A DNA stretch of 64,000 bases from Solirubrobacteraceae bacterium (GTDB lineage: Bacteria; Actinomycetota; Thermoleophilia; Solirubrobacterales; Solirubrobacteraceae), in the NCBI GenBank assembly GCA_023230855.1, contig JALNWQ010000001.1, positions 62,001 through 126,000 on the forward strand. The letters are read 5' to 3'. The translations under genes were made by a program, and so were the position numbers. Of the stretch, positions 16,636 to 23,909 are shown in pieces. Position 1 is the first letter of the stretch. Each line of letters opens with the position of its first letter. A model generated the notes under the pieces. That model was not told the DNA's origin. It did not search any database and saw only the letters and a list, made by a program, of their open reading frames with translations.

Positions 16636-18135
16636 GTGTCGGAACCGCCCCAGTCGCCGCTCGTCCTCGTGTCGAACCGGGGGCCGGTGACCTTCGACGT
16701 CGACGGGGGGATCCAGCGTGGCACCGGGGGGCTCGTCACCGCGCTCACGGGCCTGGCGACGCACCGCCGGACGACGTGGATCGCCAGCGCGATGGGCCGT
16801 GGCGACGCGGACCGCTCCCGCGAGGCGGGCGGCAAGGCGTTCAACGTCGACTCGCCGGCCGGCGGGTCGTTCGACGTGCGGCTCGTCGTCAGCGACGACG
16901 TGGCGTACGAGCGGTTCTACTCGATCATCAGCAACCCGATGCTGTGGTTCATCCAGCACTACCTGTGGGACCAGTCCAACGCCCCGGACATCCGCTCCCA
17001 CGAGGTCGAGGCGTACGAGTTCGGCTACAAGCTCGTCAACGAGGACCTGGCGGACGCCGTCGTCGAGGAGATCGAGGGCGAGCGCGACCCGGTGGTGATG
17101 GTCCACGACTACCACCTGTACCTGCTGCCGCGCATGGTCCGCGAGCGCCGACCGGACGCGTTCCTCCACCACTTCGTCCACATTCCGTGGTCGCAGTCCG
17201 ACAGCTGGCGGGTGCTGCCCACGAAGATCCGCGACGAGATCTACCGCGGGATCCTCGCCAACGACATCATCGGGTTCCACACCCGCAGCTACCGACGCAA
17301 CTTCCTGCAGTGCTGCGAGGACCTGCTGGACCTCGAGGTCGACCACAAGCAGGGCGTGGTGCGGATCGACGACCGCGAGGTGTGGGTGCGCGCGTATCCG
17401 CTGCCGATCGACGCCAACGCCACCCGTGAGCTGTCGCGCCGCGCCCGGGTGCGCGAGTTCGAGGACGAGCTGCTGCGCCGGCGGCGCGAGCACCTCATCC
17501 TGCGCGTCGACCGGGCCGACCTGTCGAAGAACGTCCTGCGCGGGTTCAGCGCGTTCGACCTCTTCCTCGAGCAGCACCCGGAGTTCGTCGAGCGGGTGAC
17601 GTTCATGGCCCAGCTCATGCCGTCCCGGACCGACGTGCCGGAGTACAGCGAGTACCTCGAGAAGATCGAGGCGCTGGTGGCGGTGGTGAACCATCGTCAC
17701 GGCACCCCGGACTGGATGCCGATCCAGCTCAAGCTCCGCGACGACGTGGAGGAGGCGATGGCCGCCTACCGCCACTACGACGTCCACATCGTCAACGCGA
17801 TGTTCGACGGCATGAACCTCGTGGCGAAGGAGGGCCCGATCGTCAACGAGCGCGACGGGGTGTCGATCCTGTCGGAGAACACCGGCGCGCACGAGGAGCT
17901 CGGTCAGGACGCGTTGAGCGTCAACCCGTTCGACGTGCAGGCGCTCGCCAACGCGATCCACCGGGCGCTGACGATGGGCGCGGACGAGCGCCGGCACCGG
18001 ATCGAGGGCCTGCGCGAGGTCATCACCCACCGCGGCCCCGGTGACTGGATCGACGACCAGCTGGCCGACGTGCGACGCAAGGCCGCCGGTGCGACCGCCG
18101 ACGACGAGCTGACCGTCGTCGAGTCCGACGGCTGA
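16636..18135 (+). CDS. GT20 glycosyltransferase, trehalose-6-phosphate synthase-like
   Basis: A 499-residue retaining glycosyltransferase of the OtsA family. It begins LVLVSNRGPVTFDVDG, and the nucleotide-sugar site shows VDRADLSKNVLRGFSAFD and FDGMNLVAKEGPIVNE. The central HDYHLYLLP and HIPWSQSDSWRVLP segments align with OtsA, but the latter differs from the usual HIPFPSSEIFR, so the acceptor may not be glucose-6-phosphate. Glucosylglycerol-phosphate synthase or another GT20 activity is possible. No OtsB phosphatase is present nearby. The GTG at 16636 follows TACGCT (16623-16628) by 7 nt, so a leaderless mRNA is predicted. Confidence 0.8.
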   Translation: MSEPPQSPLVLVSNRGPVTFDVDGGIQRGTGGLVTALTGLATHRRTTWIASAMGRGDADRSREAGGKAFNVDSPAGGSFDVRLVVSDDVAYERFYSIISNPMLWFIQHYLWDQSNAPDIRSHEVEAYEFGYKLVNEDLADAVVEEIEGERDPVVMVHDYHLYLLPRMVRERRPDAFLHHFVHIPWSQSDSWRVLPTKIRDEIYRGILANDIIGFHTRSYRRNFLQCCEDLLDLEVDHKQGVVRIDDREVWVRAYPLPIDANATRELSRRARVREFEDELLRRRREHLILRVDRADLSKNVLRGFSAFDLFLEQHPEFVERVTFMAQLMPSRTDVPEYSEYLEKIEALVAVVNHRHGTPDWMPIQLKLRDDVEEAMAAYRHYDVHIVNAMFDGMNLVAKEGPIVNERDGVSILSENTGAHEELGQDALSVNPFDVQALANAIHRALTMGADERRHRIEGLREVITHRGPGDWIDDQLADVRRKAAGATADDELTVVESDG

Positions 18136-18138
18136 TTC

Positions 18139-18155
18139 GGCGCCCACCGGGCGCC
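18139..18155. terminator. Hairpin between convergent genes
   Basis: GGCGCCC-ACC-GGGCGCC is a perfect 7-bp GC stem placed 3 nt after the GT20 stop and 22 nt before the stop of the opposite-strand gene. It could end transcription from both sides. There is no T tract. Confidence 0.45.
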
Positions 18156-18176
18156 GGTCGGCCGCGGGTCCGACGG

Positions 18177-18842
18177 TCAGGGCTGGCCGAACTCGGCCGC
18201 CGCGCCCGCGCCGCCACCGCCGCGCGGGCCGCCCGTGGACGCCGGGGCGGGGCGCCGGGCCGAGGGCGGACGGACGGGGGCCGGGGTGGCGCGGACCGGG
18301 GCGGGGGTCGGTGCCGCGCGGACGGCCGGGGGTGGGGTCGCCGCCGCCGCCGGACGCGGCGTCCGTGCCGGCGGCGCGGGACGCGACGAGCGTGGGCGGG
18401 ACGCGCCCGAACGACGTCGTGGGGCCGGTCGGCGGGACCGGCGCGTCGTCGTACGGGTCGCGCGCCGGGCGCCCCCGGCGGCCGCGTCGGCATCGGCGGA
18501 TGGCCGGCCCTCGCGTCGCCCGGCGTCGCCGGACCCGGACCCGGATCCGTCGCCGCGCGGTGGGGAGCCGTCGCCGACCGTCCGGTCCGGGGTGCGGGGG
18601 TCGTCGGGCTCGATGATCCGCGGACCGGCCGCCACGGGATCCGTCGCCGTGGCGTCGGGCGACGCGGCCGTCAGCGGACGCGGGTCGCCGTCGGGGACCG
18701 GCGGGCCGTCGCCGCCGACGCGCGGCCAGAGGGCGACGAGGGCGATCGCGCCGACGAGGAGGAGGACGGTCGCGGCGTTGCCCCAACGGACGCGGGCCAG
18801 CAGGGCGGGGACGGACGGGGACGTGCGCGGGCGGCGTGGCAT
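18177..18842 (-). CDS. Hypothetical single-pass membrane protein, Pro/Arg/Ala-rich
   Basis: About 221 residues, function not recognised. After a short N-terminus there is one membrane helix (WGNAATVLLLVGAIALVAL, about residues 20-38). The rest is an extracytoplasmic low-complexity region: acidic and Pro-rich at first, then Arg/Ser-rich, then Ala/Pro repeats (about 145-205) ending in a Gly-rich tail. The composition suggests a disordered wall-spanning stalk. The stop-free frame with a clear membrane helix supports a real gene, but GC-rich low-complexity frames are easily over-called. The start is taken at ATG 18842. Confidence 0.5.
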   Translation of the reverse strand: MPRRPRTSPSVPALLARVRWGNAATVLLLVGAIALVALWPRVGGDGPPVPDGDPRPLTAASPDATATDPVAAGPRIIEPDDPRTPDRTVGDGSPPRGDGSGSGSGDAGRREGRPSADADAAAGGARRATRTTTRRSRRPAPRRRSGASRPRSSRPAPPARTPRPAAAATPPPAVRAAPTPAPVRATPAPVRPPSARRPAPASTGGPRGGGGAGAAAEFGQP

Positions 18843-18943
18843 GATGGGTCGAGCACCCTGCGGCGGGGCCGTTCTCTCCCCCCGGATCCGCACGACGGGG
18901 TCGCAACGGCGTGGGGCGTGCCGCTGCCGGGCGCGTCCTCTGG

Positions 18944-18949
18944 TACCGT
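18944..18949 (+). promoter_or_regulatory. Candidate -10 box of rpsF
   Basis: TACCGT at 18944-18949 matches the TAnnnT pattern. The predicted start near 18957 leaves a leader of about 23 nt that includes an A-rich stretch (CCAAAAGC) ahead of the rpsF ATG. Confidence 0.45.
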
Positions 18950-18979
18950 CGACCGTCGCTCCAAAAGCGCATCTCACTC

Positions 18980-19336
18980 ATGGCCGCCCCCGCACCCTCC
19001 TACGACCTCGTCCTCCTGCTTCTCGCCTCTGCCGAGGCCGAGCGGCGTCAGCAGCTCGTCACCGAGGTCGAGAAGCTGATCCAGGACCAGGGCACCATCC
19101 TCGAGGGACGGGAGTGGGGCGTCCGGCAGCTGGCGTACCCGATCGCCGACGAGACGACCGCGGAGTACCGCGTCTTCCGCTTCCAGGGCCCCGTCGAGCT
19201 GCTCCAGGAGCTCGACCGTCAGCTCAAGATCGCCGACGTCGTCCTGCGGCACCGGACGATCAAGCTCGACCGCAACCCGATCGACCTGCCCGACCTGCGC
19301 GAGATCGACGCGGCCGCGGCCGCGCCCGCCGCCTGA
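18980..19336 (+). CDS. rpsF: Ribosomal protein S6
   Basis: A 118-residue S6. SYDLVLLLLASAEAERRQQL at the N-terminus is followed by WGVRQLAYPIADETTAEYRV (about residues 50-69) and a C-terminal strand with VLRHRTIKLDR; the tail is Ala-rich. S6 binds the central domain of 16S rRNA together with S18. It heads the rpsF-ssb-rplI-dnaB region, but the S18 gene usually found after ssb is missing. The ATG at 18980 is the only start that fits the family N-terminus. Confidence 0.95.
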   Translation: MAAPAPSYDLVLLLLASAEAERRQQLVTEVEKLIQDQGTILEGREWGVRQLAYPIADETTAEYRVFRFQGPVELLQELDRQLKIADVVLRHRTIKLDRNPIDLPDLREIDAAAAAPAA

Positions 19337-19379
19337 GCGACGCCCCGCCGGTCCGCCGGCGGATCCTCCGCAGTGCCAC

Positions 19380-19400
19380 GTGCCGCCCCTCGGGCGGCAC
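19380..19400 (+). terminator. Hairpin after rpsF
   Basis: GTGCCGCCC (19380-19388) and GGGCGGCAC (19392-19400) form a perfect 9-bp stem with a 3-nt loop, followed by TTCG. It lies 43 nt after the rpsF stop, in a 272-nt gap that holds no gene. It can act as a terminator or mRNA 3' stabiliser; the T tract is very short. Confidence 0.5.
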
Positions 19401-19574
19401 TTCGCGTCGAGGGGCGCGCCTCGCGCGGCTCCGTCGGCGGCGCGAGGGGCCGGGTCGTGGGCGTCCGGCGCTCGTGGCATGCTCCACTCTCCCGAACCGG
19501 TCGCCAACCGCGACGGAATCGTGCCGGCTCGGTGCCGGTTCCGTGCACGGCGGTCGTGGACGCCCGTCGGCCGG

Positions 19575-19580
19575 TACGTT
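19575..19580 (+). promoter_or_regulatory. Candidate -10 box of ssb
   Basis: TACGTT at 19575-19580 predicts initiation near 19588 and a leader of about 21 nt containing AACGAGGA, a plausible ribosome binding site, 3-4 nt before the ssb ATG at 19609. This would let ssb be transcribed independently of rpsF. Confidence 0.45.
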
Positions 19581-19608
19581 CGGCCCACGCAACCGAGAAC
19601 GAGGACCC

Positions 19609-20193
19609 ATGCCCATCAATCGCGTCACCATCGTCGGGAACCTCACCCGCGACCCCGAGCTCCGCGGCCTGCCGTCCGGCGGCTCGGTCTGCAGCCTGCG
19701 CGTGGCGGTCAATGAGCGCCGCAAGGCCCAGGACGGCACCTGGACCGACGCGCCGAACTTCTTCAACGTCACGATCTTCGGCAACTCCGCCGACAACGCC
19801 GCGCGATACCTCGCCAAGGGGCGCCAGGTCGCCGTCGACGGACGGCTCCGCTGGCGCGAGTGGCAGGACCAGAACGGCAACAAGCGCGAAGCGGTCGAGA
19901 TCGTCGCCCAGGACGTGCAGTTCATCGGCCCCCGCGAGGGTGGCGGTGGCGGCGGCCAGTCCGGCGGCTACGGCGGCGGCCAGCAGGGCGGCGACGACTG
20001 GGGCGGCGGCCAGCAGTCCGGTGGCGGTGGCGGTGGCTGGAGCGCGCCTCCGGCCCAGCAGTCCGGTCCGCCCGCCGGCGGCGGCTACGTCGACCAGGGC
20101 GACTTCGGCGGACCGCCCGCCGGTGGCGGCGCGCCGCCGCAGCAGCGTCCGCCGGCCGGCCCGCCCCCGGCCGACGACGACATCCCGTTCTGA
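19609..20193 (+). CDS. ssb: Single-stranded DNA-binding protein
   Basis: A 194-residue SSB. The OB fold occupies about residues 1-110: it starts PINRVTIVGNLTRDPELRGL, has FFNVTIFGNSADNAARYL, and ends EIVAQDVQFIGPR. A Gly/Gln/Pro-rich flexible linker (about 112-185) follows, and the acidic tip DDDIPF at the C-terminus is the docking site for replication and repair partners. The linker is longer and more glycine-rich than in E. coli, as usual for actinobacteria. It precedes rplI and dnaB. Confidence 0.95.
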   Translation: MPINRVTIVGNLTRDPELRGLPSGGSVCSLRVAVNERRKAQDGTWTDAPNFFNVTIFGNSADNAARYLAKGRQVAVDGRLRWREWQDQNGNKREAVEIVAQDVQFIGPREGGGGGGQSGGYGGGQQGGDDWGGGQQSGGGGGGWSAPPAQQSGPPAGGGYVDQGDFGGPPAGGGAPPQQRPPAGPPPADDDIPF

Positions 20194-20201
20194 GCCGCAC
20201 C

Positions 20202-20228
20202 GGTCCCCGGCGACGAGCGCCGGGGACC
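20202..20228 (+). terminator. Strong hairpin after ssb
   Basis: GGTCCCCGGCG (20202-20212) and CGCCGGGGACC (20218-20228) form a perfect 11-bp GC stem with a 5-nt loop, only 8 nt after the ssb stop. It occupies the place where rpsR normally starts. There is no T tract, so it may be a factor-assisted terminator or an RNA-stability element. Confidence 0.55.
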
Positions 20229-20329
20229 ACCGCAGCGCAGACCACCCCTCGGACGTGGCATCCTTTCCCGTCCGCGCCGCGCGGCACGCGACCCGCTGTG
20301 CCCGGCTCCCTCCGACCCTGAGCTGACCT

Positions 20330-20782
20330 ATGCCCGAGGCGATTCTTCTCCAGGACGTTCCCGATCTGGGCGCCAAGGGCGCCGTCGTCGAGGTGTCCAA
20401 GGGATACCTGCGCAACTACCTGCTGCCGCGTGACCTCGCGGCCCCGGCGACGAAGACCGCGATCGAGCACGCCGCCCGCGTCGAGCAGGCCCGTGCCCGC
20501 CAGCGGTCCGAGGCGATCTCGCAGGCCCGCGCCCAGGCCGACGCGCTGACGAACACCGTCCTGACGATCACGCACCAGACCGGCGAGGACGGCCGGCTGT
20601 TCGGCTCGGTCACCGCCCAGGACATCGCCGACGCGATCCAGGAGGCCCGCGGCATCGAGGTCGACAAGCGCAACGTGCGCCTGGCCGAGCCGATCCGCGC
20701 GACCGGCACCTACGTCGTCGACGTCGAGCTGACCCAGGGCGTCATCGCGAACGTCAAGACGATGGTGGTCACCGAGCGCTGA
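20330..20782 (+). CDS. rplI: Ribosomal protein L9
   Basis: A 150-residue L9, a usual length. The N-terminal rRNA-binding domain reads PEAILLQDVPDLGAKGAVVE followed by VSKGYLRNYLLPRDLA. The connecting helix (about residues 45-75) is rich in Ala, Arg and Gln. The C-terminal domain contains GEDGRLFGSVTAQDIADAI (about 82-100). It follows ssb by 136 nt, too little for rpsR. Confidence 0.95.
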   Translation: MPEAILLQDVPDLGAKGAVVEVSKGYLRNYLLPRDLAAPATKTAIEHAARVEQARARQRSEAISQARAQADALTNTVLTITHQTGEDGRLFGSVTAQDIADAIQEARGIEVDKRNVRLAEPIRATGTYVVDVELTQGVIANVKTMVVTER

Positions 20783-20845
20783 GCGCCACGGCCCGCCCCG
20801 GCGGGCCCCCATCGCCACCCGGCCGGGTGGCCCAGCAGCACCAGC

Positions 20846-20865
20846 GGCGCCGTCCCCACGGCGCC
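20846..20865 (+). terminator. Hairpin after rplI
   Basis: GGCGCCGT (20846-20853) and ACGGCGCC (20858-20865) pair perfectly around a CCCC loop, 64 nt after the rplI stop, followed by CGTCGTTCCC. It separates rplI from dnaB, which has its own promoter candidate. Confidence 0.5.
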
Positions 20866-20959
20866 GTCGTCGTTCCCGGGGAGGCACGCGGCGATCGGAA
20901 CTCCACGCAACGTGCGGGGACGGACGTCCGCGCGCCCCGGGACGCGACCGCGACGCTGC

Positions 20960-20980
20960 TAGGTTCGACCCGGGTCGAAC
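20960..20980 (+). promoter_or_regulatory. dnaB promoter box overlapped by an 18-bp palindrome
   Basis: TAGGTT (20960-20965) fits the local -10 pattern. It overlaps the perfect palindrome GTTCGACCCGGGTCGAAC (20963-20980), which would lie from the -10 box across the start site. This geometry is that of a repressor operator. The sequence is not an SOS box: the half-sites are in the opposite order. The dnaB ATG lies about 80 nt downstream. Confidence 0.5.
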
Positions 20981-21058
20981 GCGACGTGGCGACGGTGGTC
21001 GCCACCCCGTCCGTCCGGCCCGTCCTCCGTACCGCAGCGCCCTTCGCCACCCTTCCGC

Positions 21059-23869
21059 ATGCCCACCGATCCCGAGCTTCCCCCGCCCCTCGACGACGGT
21101 GGAGCCGACCTCGACCTCGGGGGGTTCGACCCGGGGTCGCACGGGGACCGGGCGGACGTCGCCCCGGTCGGGCCCGCCGGCCACGTGCCGCCGCACGACC
21201 TCGCCGCGGAGCGGGCGGTGCTCGGCGCGTACATGCTGTCGGAGCAGGCCCGCAACGAGATCTCGATCGACCACGGCCTGCGGCCCGACGACTTCTACGC
21301 GCCGCAGCACCAGGTGACGTTCGCGGCGATCCAGCAGCTGTACGAGGCCAACACGACGGTCGACGCGATCACCGTCAGCGCCCAGCTCGAGCAGAACGGC
21401 ACGCTGGAGCAGGCGGGTGGCCGCGACGCGCTCTGGTCGCTCACCGCGTCGATCACCGAGGTCGGCGCGCTCGGGCACCACGCCCGGATCGTCCAGGGCC
21501 GCGCGAGGCTCCGGCGCCTGCAGCAGGCGACGTTCCAGATCCAGGCCGCGATCCAGCAGGGCGGCAAGCCGGCCGACACGATCATCGAGGAGTCGCAGGG
21601 CCTCGTCTTCGAGCTGTCGCGTAACGAGGACCGCACCGGACTCGTCCCCGCGAAGGACCTCGTCGACGGCGTGATCGAGGAGATCGAGACCCGGGAGCAG
21701 AACGACAGCGACGTCACCGGCCTGGCGACCGGGTTCCCCGATCTGGACAAGGACACCGCCGGCCTGCAACCGGGAGCGATGATCGTCCTCGCGGCGCGCC
21801 CGGCGATGGGCAAGAGCGCGTTCGTCACGAACCTCGCCGAGAACGTCGCGTTGCGCAACCGGGGCGCGGTCGCCCTGTTCTCGCTCGAGATGCCGGAGCG
21901 CGAGATCCTCGAGCGCGTCATCTCGTCGCAGGCCGGGATCCGCAACGAGGACGTGCGCCGCGGCCGGATCGGCGACCGGTGGCCCGATCTCCTCGAGGTC
22001 ACCGACAAGCTCCAGTCCGCGCCGCTGTTCATCGACGACTCGTCCGACATCGGGATCATGGAGATCCGGGCCAAGGCCCGGAAGCTCGCGACGTCGCACC
22101 CGCAGGGCGTCGCGCTCGTCATCGTCGACTACCTCCAGCTCATGCGCGCCGACGGCCGGACCGAGAACCGCGTCCAGCAGATCGGCGAGATGTCCCGCGG
22201 CCTGAAGATCCTCGCCCAGGACCTGTCGTGCCCCGTCATCGCGCTGTCGCAGCTCTCCCGTGGCGTCGACAGCCGCGAGAACAAGCGGCCGCTGCTCAGC
22301 GACCTTCGCGAGTGCGTCGTCGGCGACACGCTCGTCGTCCGCGCCGACGGACGGCGCACCCCGATCCGCGATCTCGTCGGACGGGAGCCGGACGTGCTCG
22401 CCGTCGACGACGACGGAAGGATCGTCGAGGCGCGCAGCGACCGGGTGTGGTCGGTGGGACGGCGGCCGGTGCACCGGTTGCGCCTGGCGTCCGGCCGAAC
22501 CCTGCGGGCGACCGCCGACCACCGGGTGCTCGCGGGCCCGGGCTGGAGGACGCTCGGGGAGCTCGAGGCCGGCGATCGCGTCGCCCTGTCGCGCCGCCTG
22601 CCGGAGCCGGCCGAGCCGGTCGTCTGGCCCGACGATCGCGTGATCCTGCTCGCCCACCTCGTCGGCGACGGCAGCTACCTGTCGGGGCAGCCGATGCGGT
22701 ACACGACCGCCTGCGAGGTGTGCAGCGCCGCGGTGACGGGCGCGGCGGAGCGCGAGTTCGGCTCGACCGTCAAGCGCCACGCGGGACGGGGGCGGTGGCA
22801 CCAGCTCGTGATCTCCGGGAACGGCAACCGGTGGCACCCCGCAGGGGTCAACCGCTGGCTCCGCGGCCTCGGGATCTTCGGCCAGCGGTCCGCCGACAAG
22901 CGCCTGCCGGAGGACGTGTTCCGCTTCGACGACCGGGCGGTCGGCCTGCTCCTGCGCCACCTGTGGGCGACCGACGGCGCGATCTGGAGTCGGATGCGGC
23001 CCGGCGGCCGGTCCGTCGACGCCCGCGTGTACTTCTCGACCTGCTCGGAGGCGCTCGCCGCCGACGTGGCCGCCCTCCTATTGCGACTCGGGATCGTCTC
23101 CCGCACGACGCGCACGACGACCCCGACGGGCGGCTGCGTGCTCTCGGTCGACGTCACCGGGCACGACGCGCAGCGCCGCTTCCTGGACCGCGTCGGGGCC
23201 TTCGGTCCGCGCGCCGAGGCCGCCGCGGCCCTCCGCGCGGCGATCGGCGATCGCGAGTCCGGGACGAACGTCGACACGCTGCCGCGCGAGACGTGGGACG
23301 ACGTGCGCCGGTCGATGCGCGAGCGGGGCGTCACCCAGCGCGGCATGGCGGCGGCCCGCGGCACGTCCTACGGCGGCACGTCGCACTTCCGGTTCGCGCC
23401 GTCGCGGGCGACCCTCGCCTCCTACGCCGAGGTGCTCGACGACCCGGAGCCGTCGCGTCGGGCGACGAGCGATCTGTTCTGGGACCGCGTCGTCGCGGTC
23501 GAGCCGGACGGCGAGGAGGAGGTGTACGACCTCACCGTGCCCGGGCCCGCATGCTGGCTGGCGGACGGGATCGTCACCCACAACTCCGGCAACATCGAGC
23601 AGGACGCGGACCTCGTGATGTTCCTCTACCGCGACGACTACTACAACAAGGAGAGCCCGGAGCCCGGCGTCGCCGAGCTCATCATCGCGAAGAACCGATC
23701 CGGGCGGACCGGGTCGATCCGGCTGCTGTTCCAGGGCGAGTACCCGCGGTTCCTCACGATGGCCCAGACCGGGCAGCAGGACGGCGGCCCGCCGGCACGG
23801 GTCAGCGGGGCGCCCGGCGGCGGACCACCCTTGCCCGGAGGGGGCGGACCCCCGCTGCCCCAGACGTGA
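21059..23869 (+). CDS. dnaB: Replicative DNA helicase DnaB, interrupted by an intein
   Basis: A 936-residue precursor. The extein (512 residues) has the DnaB N-terminal domain (PHDLAAERAVLGAYMLSE near residue 43), the linker, and a RecA-like domain with Walker A ARPAMGKSAF (about 244-253) and IVDYLQLM (Walker B, near 360). The frame then runs DLRE and enters a 424-residue intein (residues 419-842) before resuming SGNIEQDADLVMFLYR. After splicing, the helicase ends in a Gly/Pro-rich tail. It unwinds DNA at the replication fork. The next gene encodes a DnaC/DnaI-like ATPase, its likely loader. It is preceded by ssb and rplI, as in many bacteria. Confidence 0.95.
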   Translation: MPTDPELPPPLDDGGADLDLGGFDPGSHGDRADVAPVGPAGHVPPHDLAAERAVLGAYMLSEQARNEISIDHGLRPDDFYAPQHQVTFAAIQQLYEANTTVDAITVSAQLEQNGTLEQAGGRDALWSLTASITEVGALGHHARIVQGRARLRRLQQATFQIQAAIQQGGKPADTIIEESQGLVFELSRNEDRTGLVPAKDLVDGVIEEIETREQNDSDVTGLATGFPDLDKDTAGLQPGAMIVLAARPAMGKSAFVTNLAENVALRNRGAVALFSLEMPEREILERVISSQAGIRNEDVRRGRIGDRWPDLLEVTDKLQSAPLFIDDSSDIGIMEIRAKARKLATSHPQGVALVIVDYLQLMRADGRTENRVQQIGEMSRGLKILAQDLSCPVIALSQLSRGVDSRENKRPLLSDLRECVVGDTLVVRADGRRTPIRDLVGREPDVLAVDDDGRIVEARSDRVWSVGRRPVHRLRLASGRTLRATADHRVLAGPGWRTLGELEAGDRVALSRRLPEPAEPVVWPDDRVILLAHLVGDGSYLSGQPMRYTTACEVCSAAVTGAAEREFGSTVKRHAGRGRWHQLVISGNGNRWHPAGVNRWLRGLGIFGQRSADKRLPEDVFRFDDRAVGLLLRHLWATDGAIWSRMRPGGRSVDARVYFSTCSEALAADVAALLLRLGIVSRTTRTTTPTGGCVLSVDVTGHDAQRRFLDRVGAFGPRAEAAAALRAAIGDRESGTNVDTLPRETWDDVRRSMRERGVTQRGMAAARGTSYGGTSHFRFAPSRATLASYAEVLDDPEPSRRATSDLFWDRVVAVEPDGEEEVYDLTVPGPACWLADGIVTHNSGNIEQDADLVMFLYRDDYYNKESPEPGVAELIIAKNRSGRTGSIRLLFQGEYPRFLTMAQTGQQDGGPPARVSGAPGGGPPLPGGGGPPLPQT
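22313..23584 (+). other. DnaB intein with LAGLIDADG homing endonuclease
   Basis: 424 residues in frame inside dnaB. The N-terminal splice block CVVGDTLVVRADGRRTPIRD begins with Cys1, and block B has the TxxH motif (ATADHRVL). The endonuclease motifs LLAHLVGDGSYL and LLRHLWATDGAIW both keep the catalytic Asp. The C-terminal block runs EEEVYDLTVPGP to VTHN with the His-Asn pair, and the next extein residue is Ser. All splicing residues and both endonuclease aspartates are present, so an active, possibly mobile intein is predicted. It sits between LRE and SGNIEQD. Base composition equals that of the host gene. Confidence 0.95.
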
Positions 23870-23909
23870 GCACCGTGCCGCATCCCGCGACGTGGCAGGG
23901 TGACGCCTG

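Noticed and set aside
20194..20329. rpsR (S18) between ssb and rplI
   Set aside because: Only 136 nt are available, and translation in all frames shows no S18 sequence.
20963..20980. SOS (LexA) box before dnaB
   Set aside because: An actinobacterial SOS box has TCGAAC-N4-GTTCGA; here the half-sites are in the opposite order.
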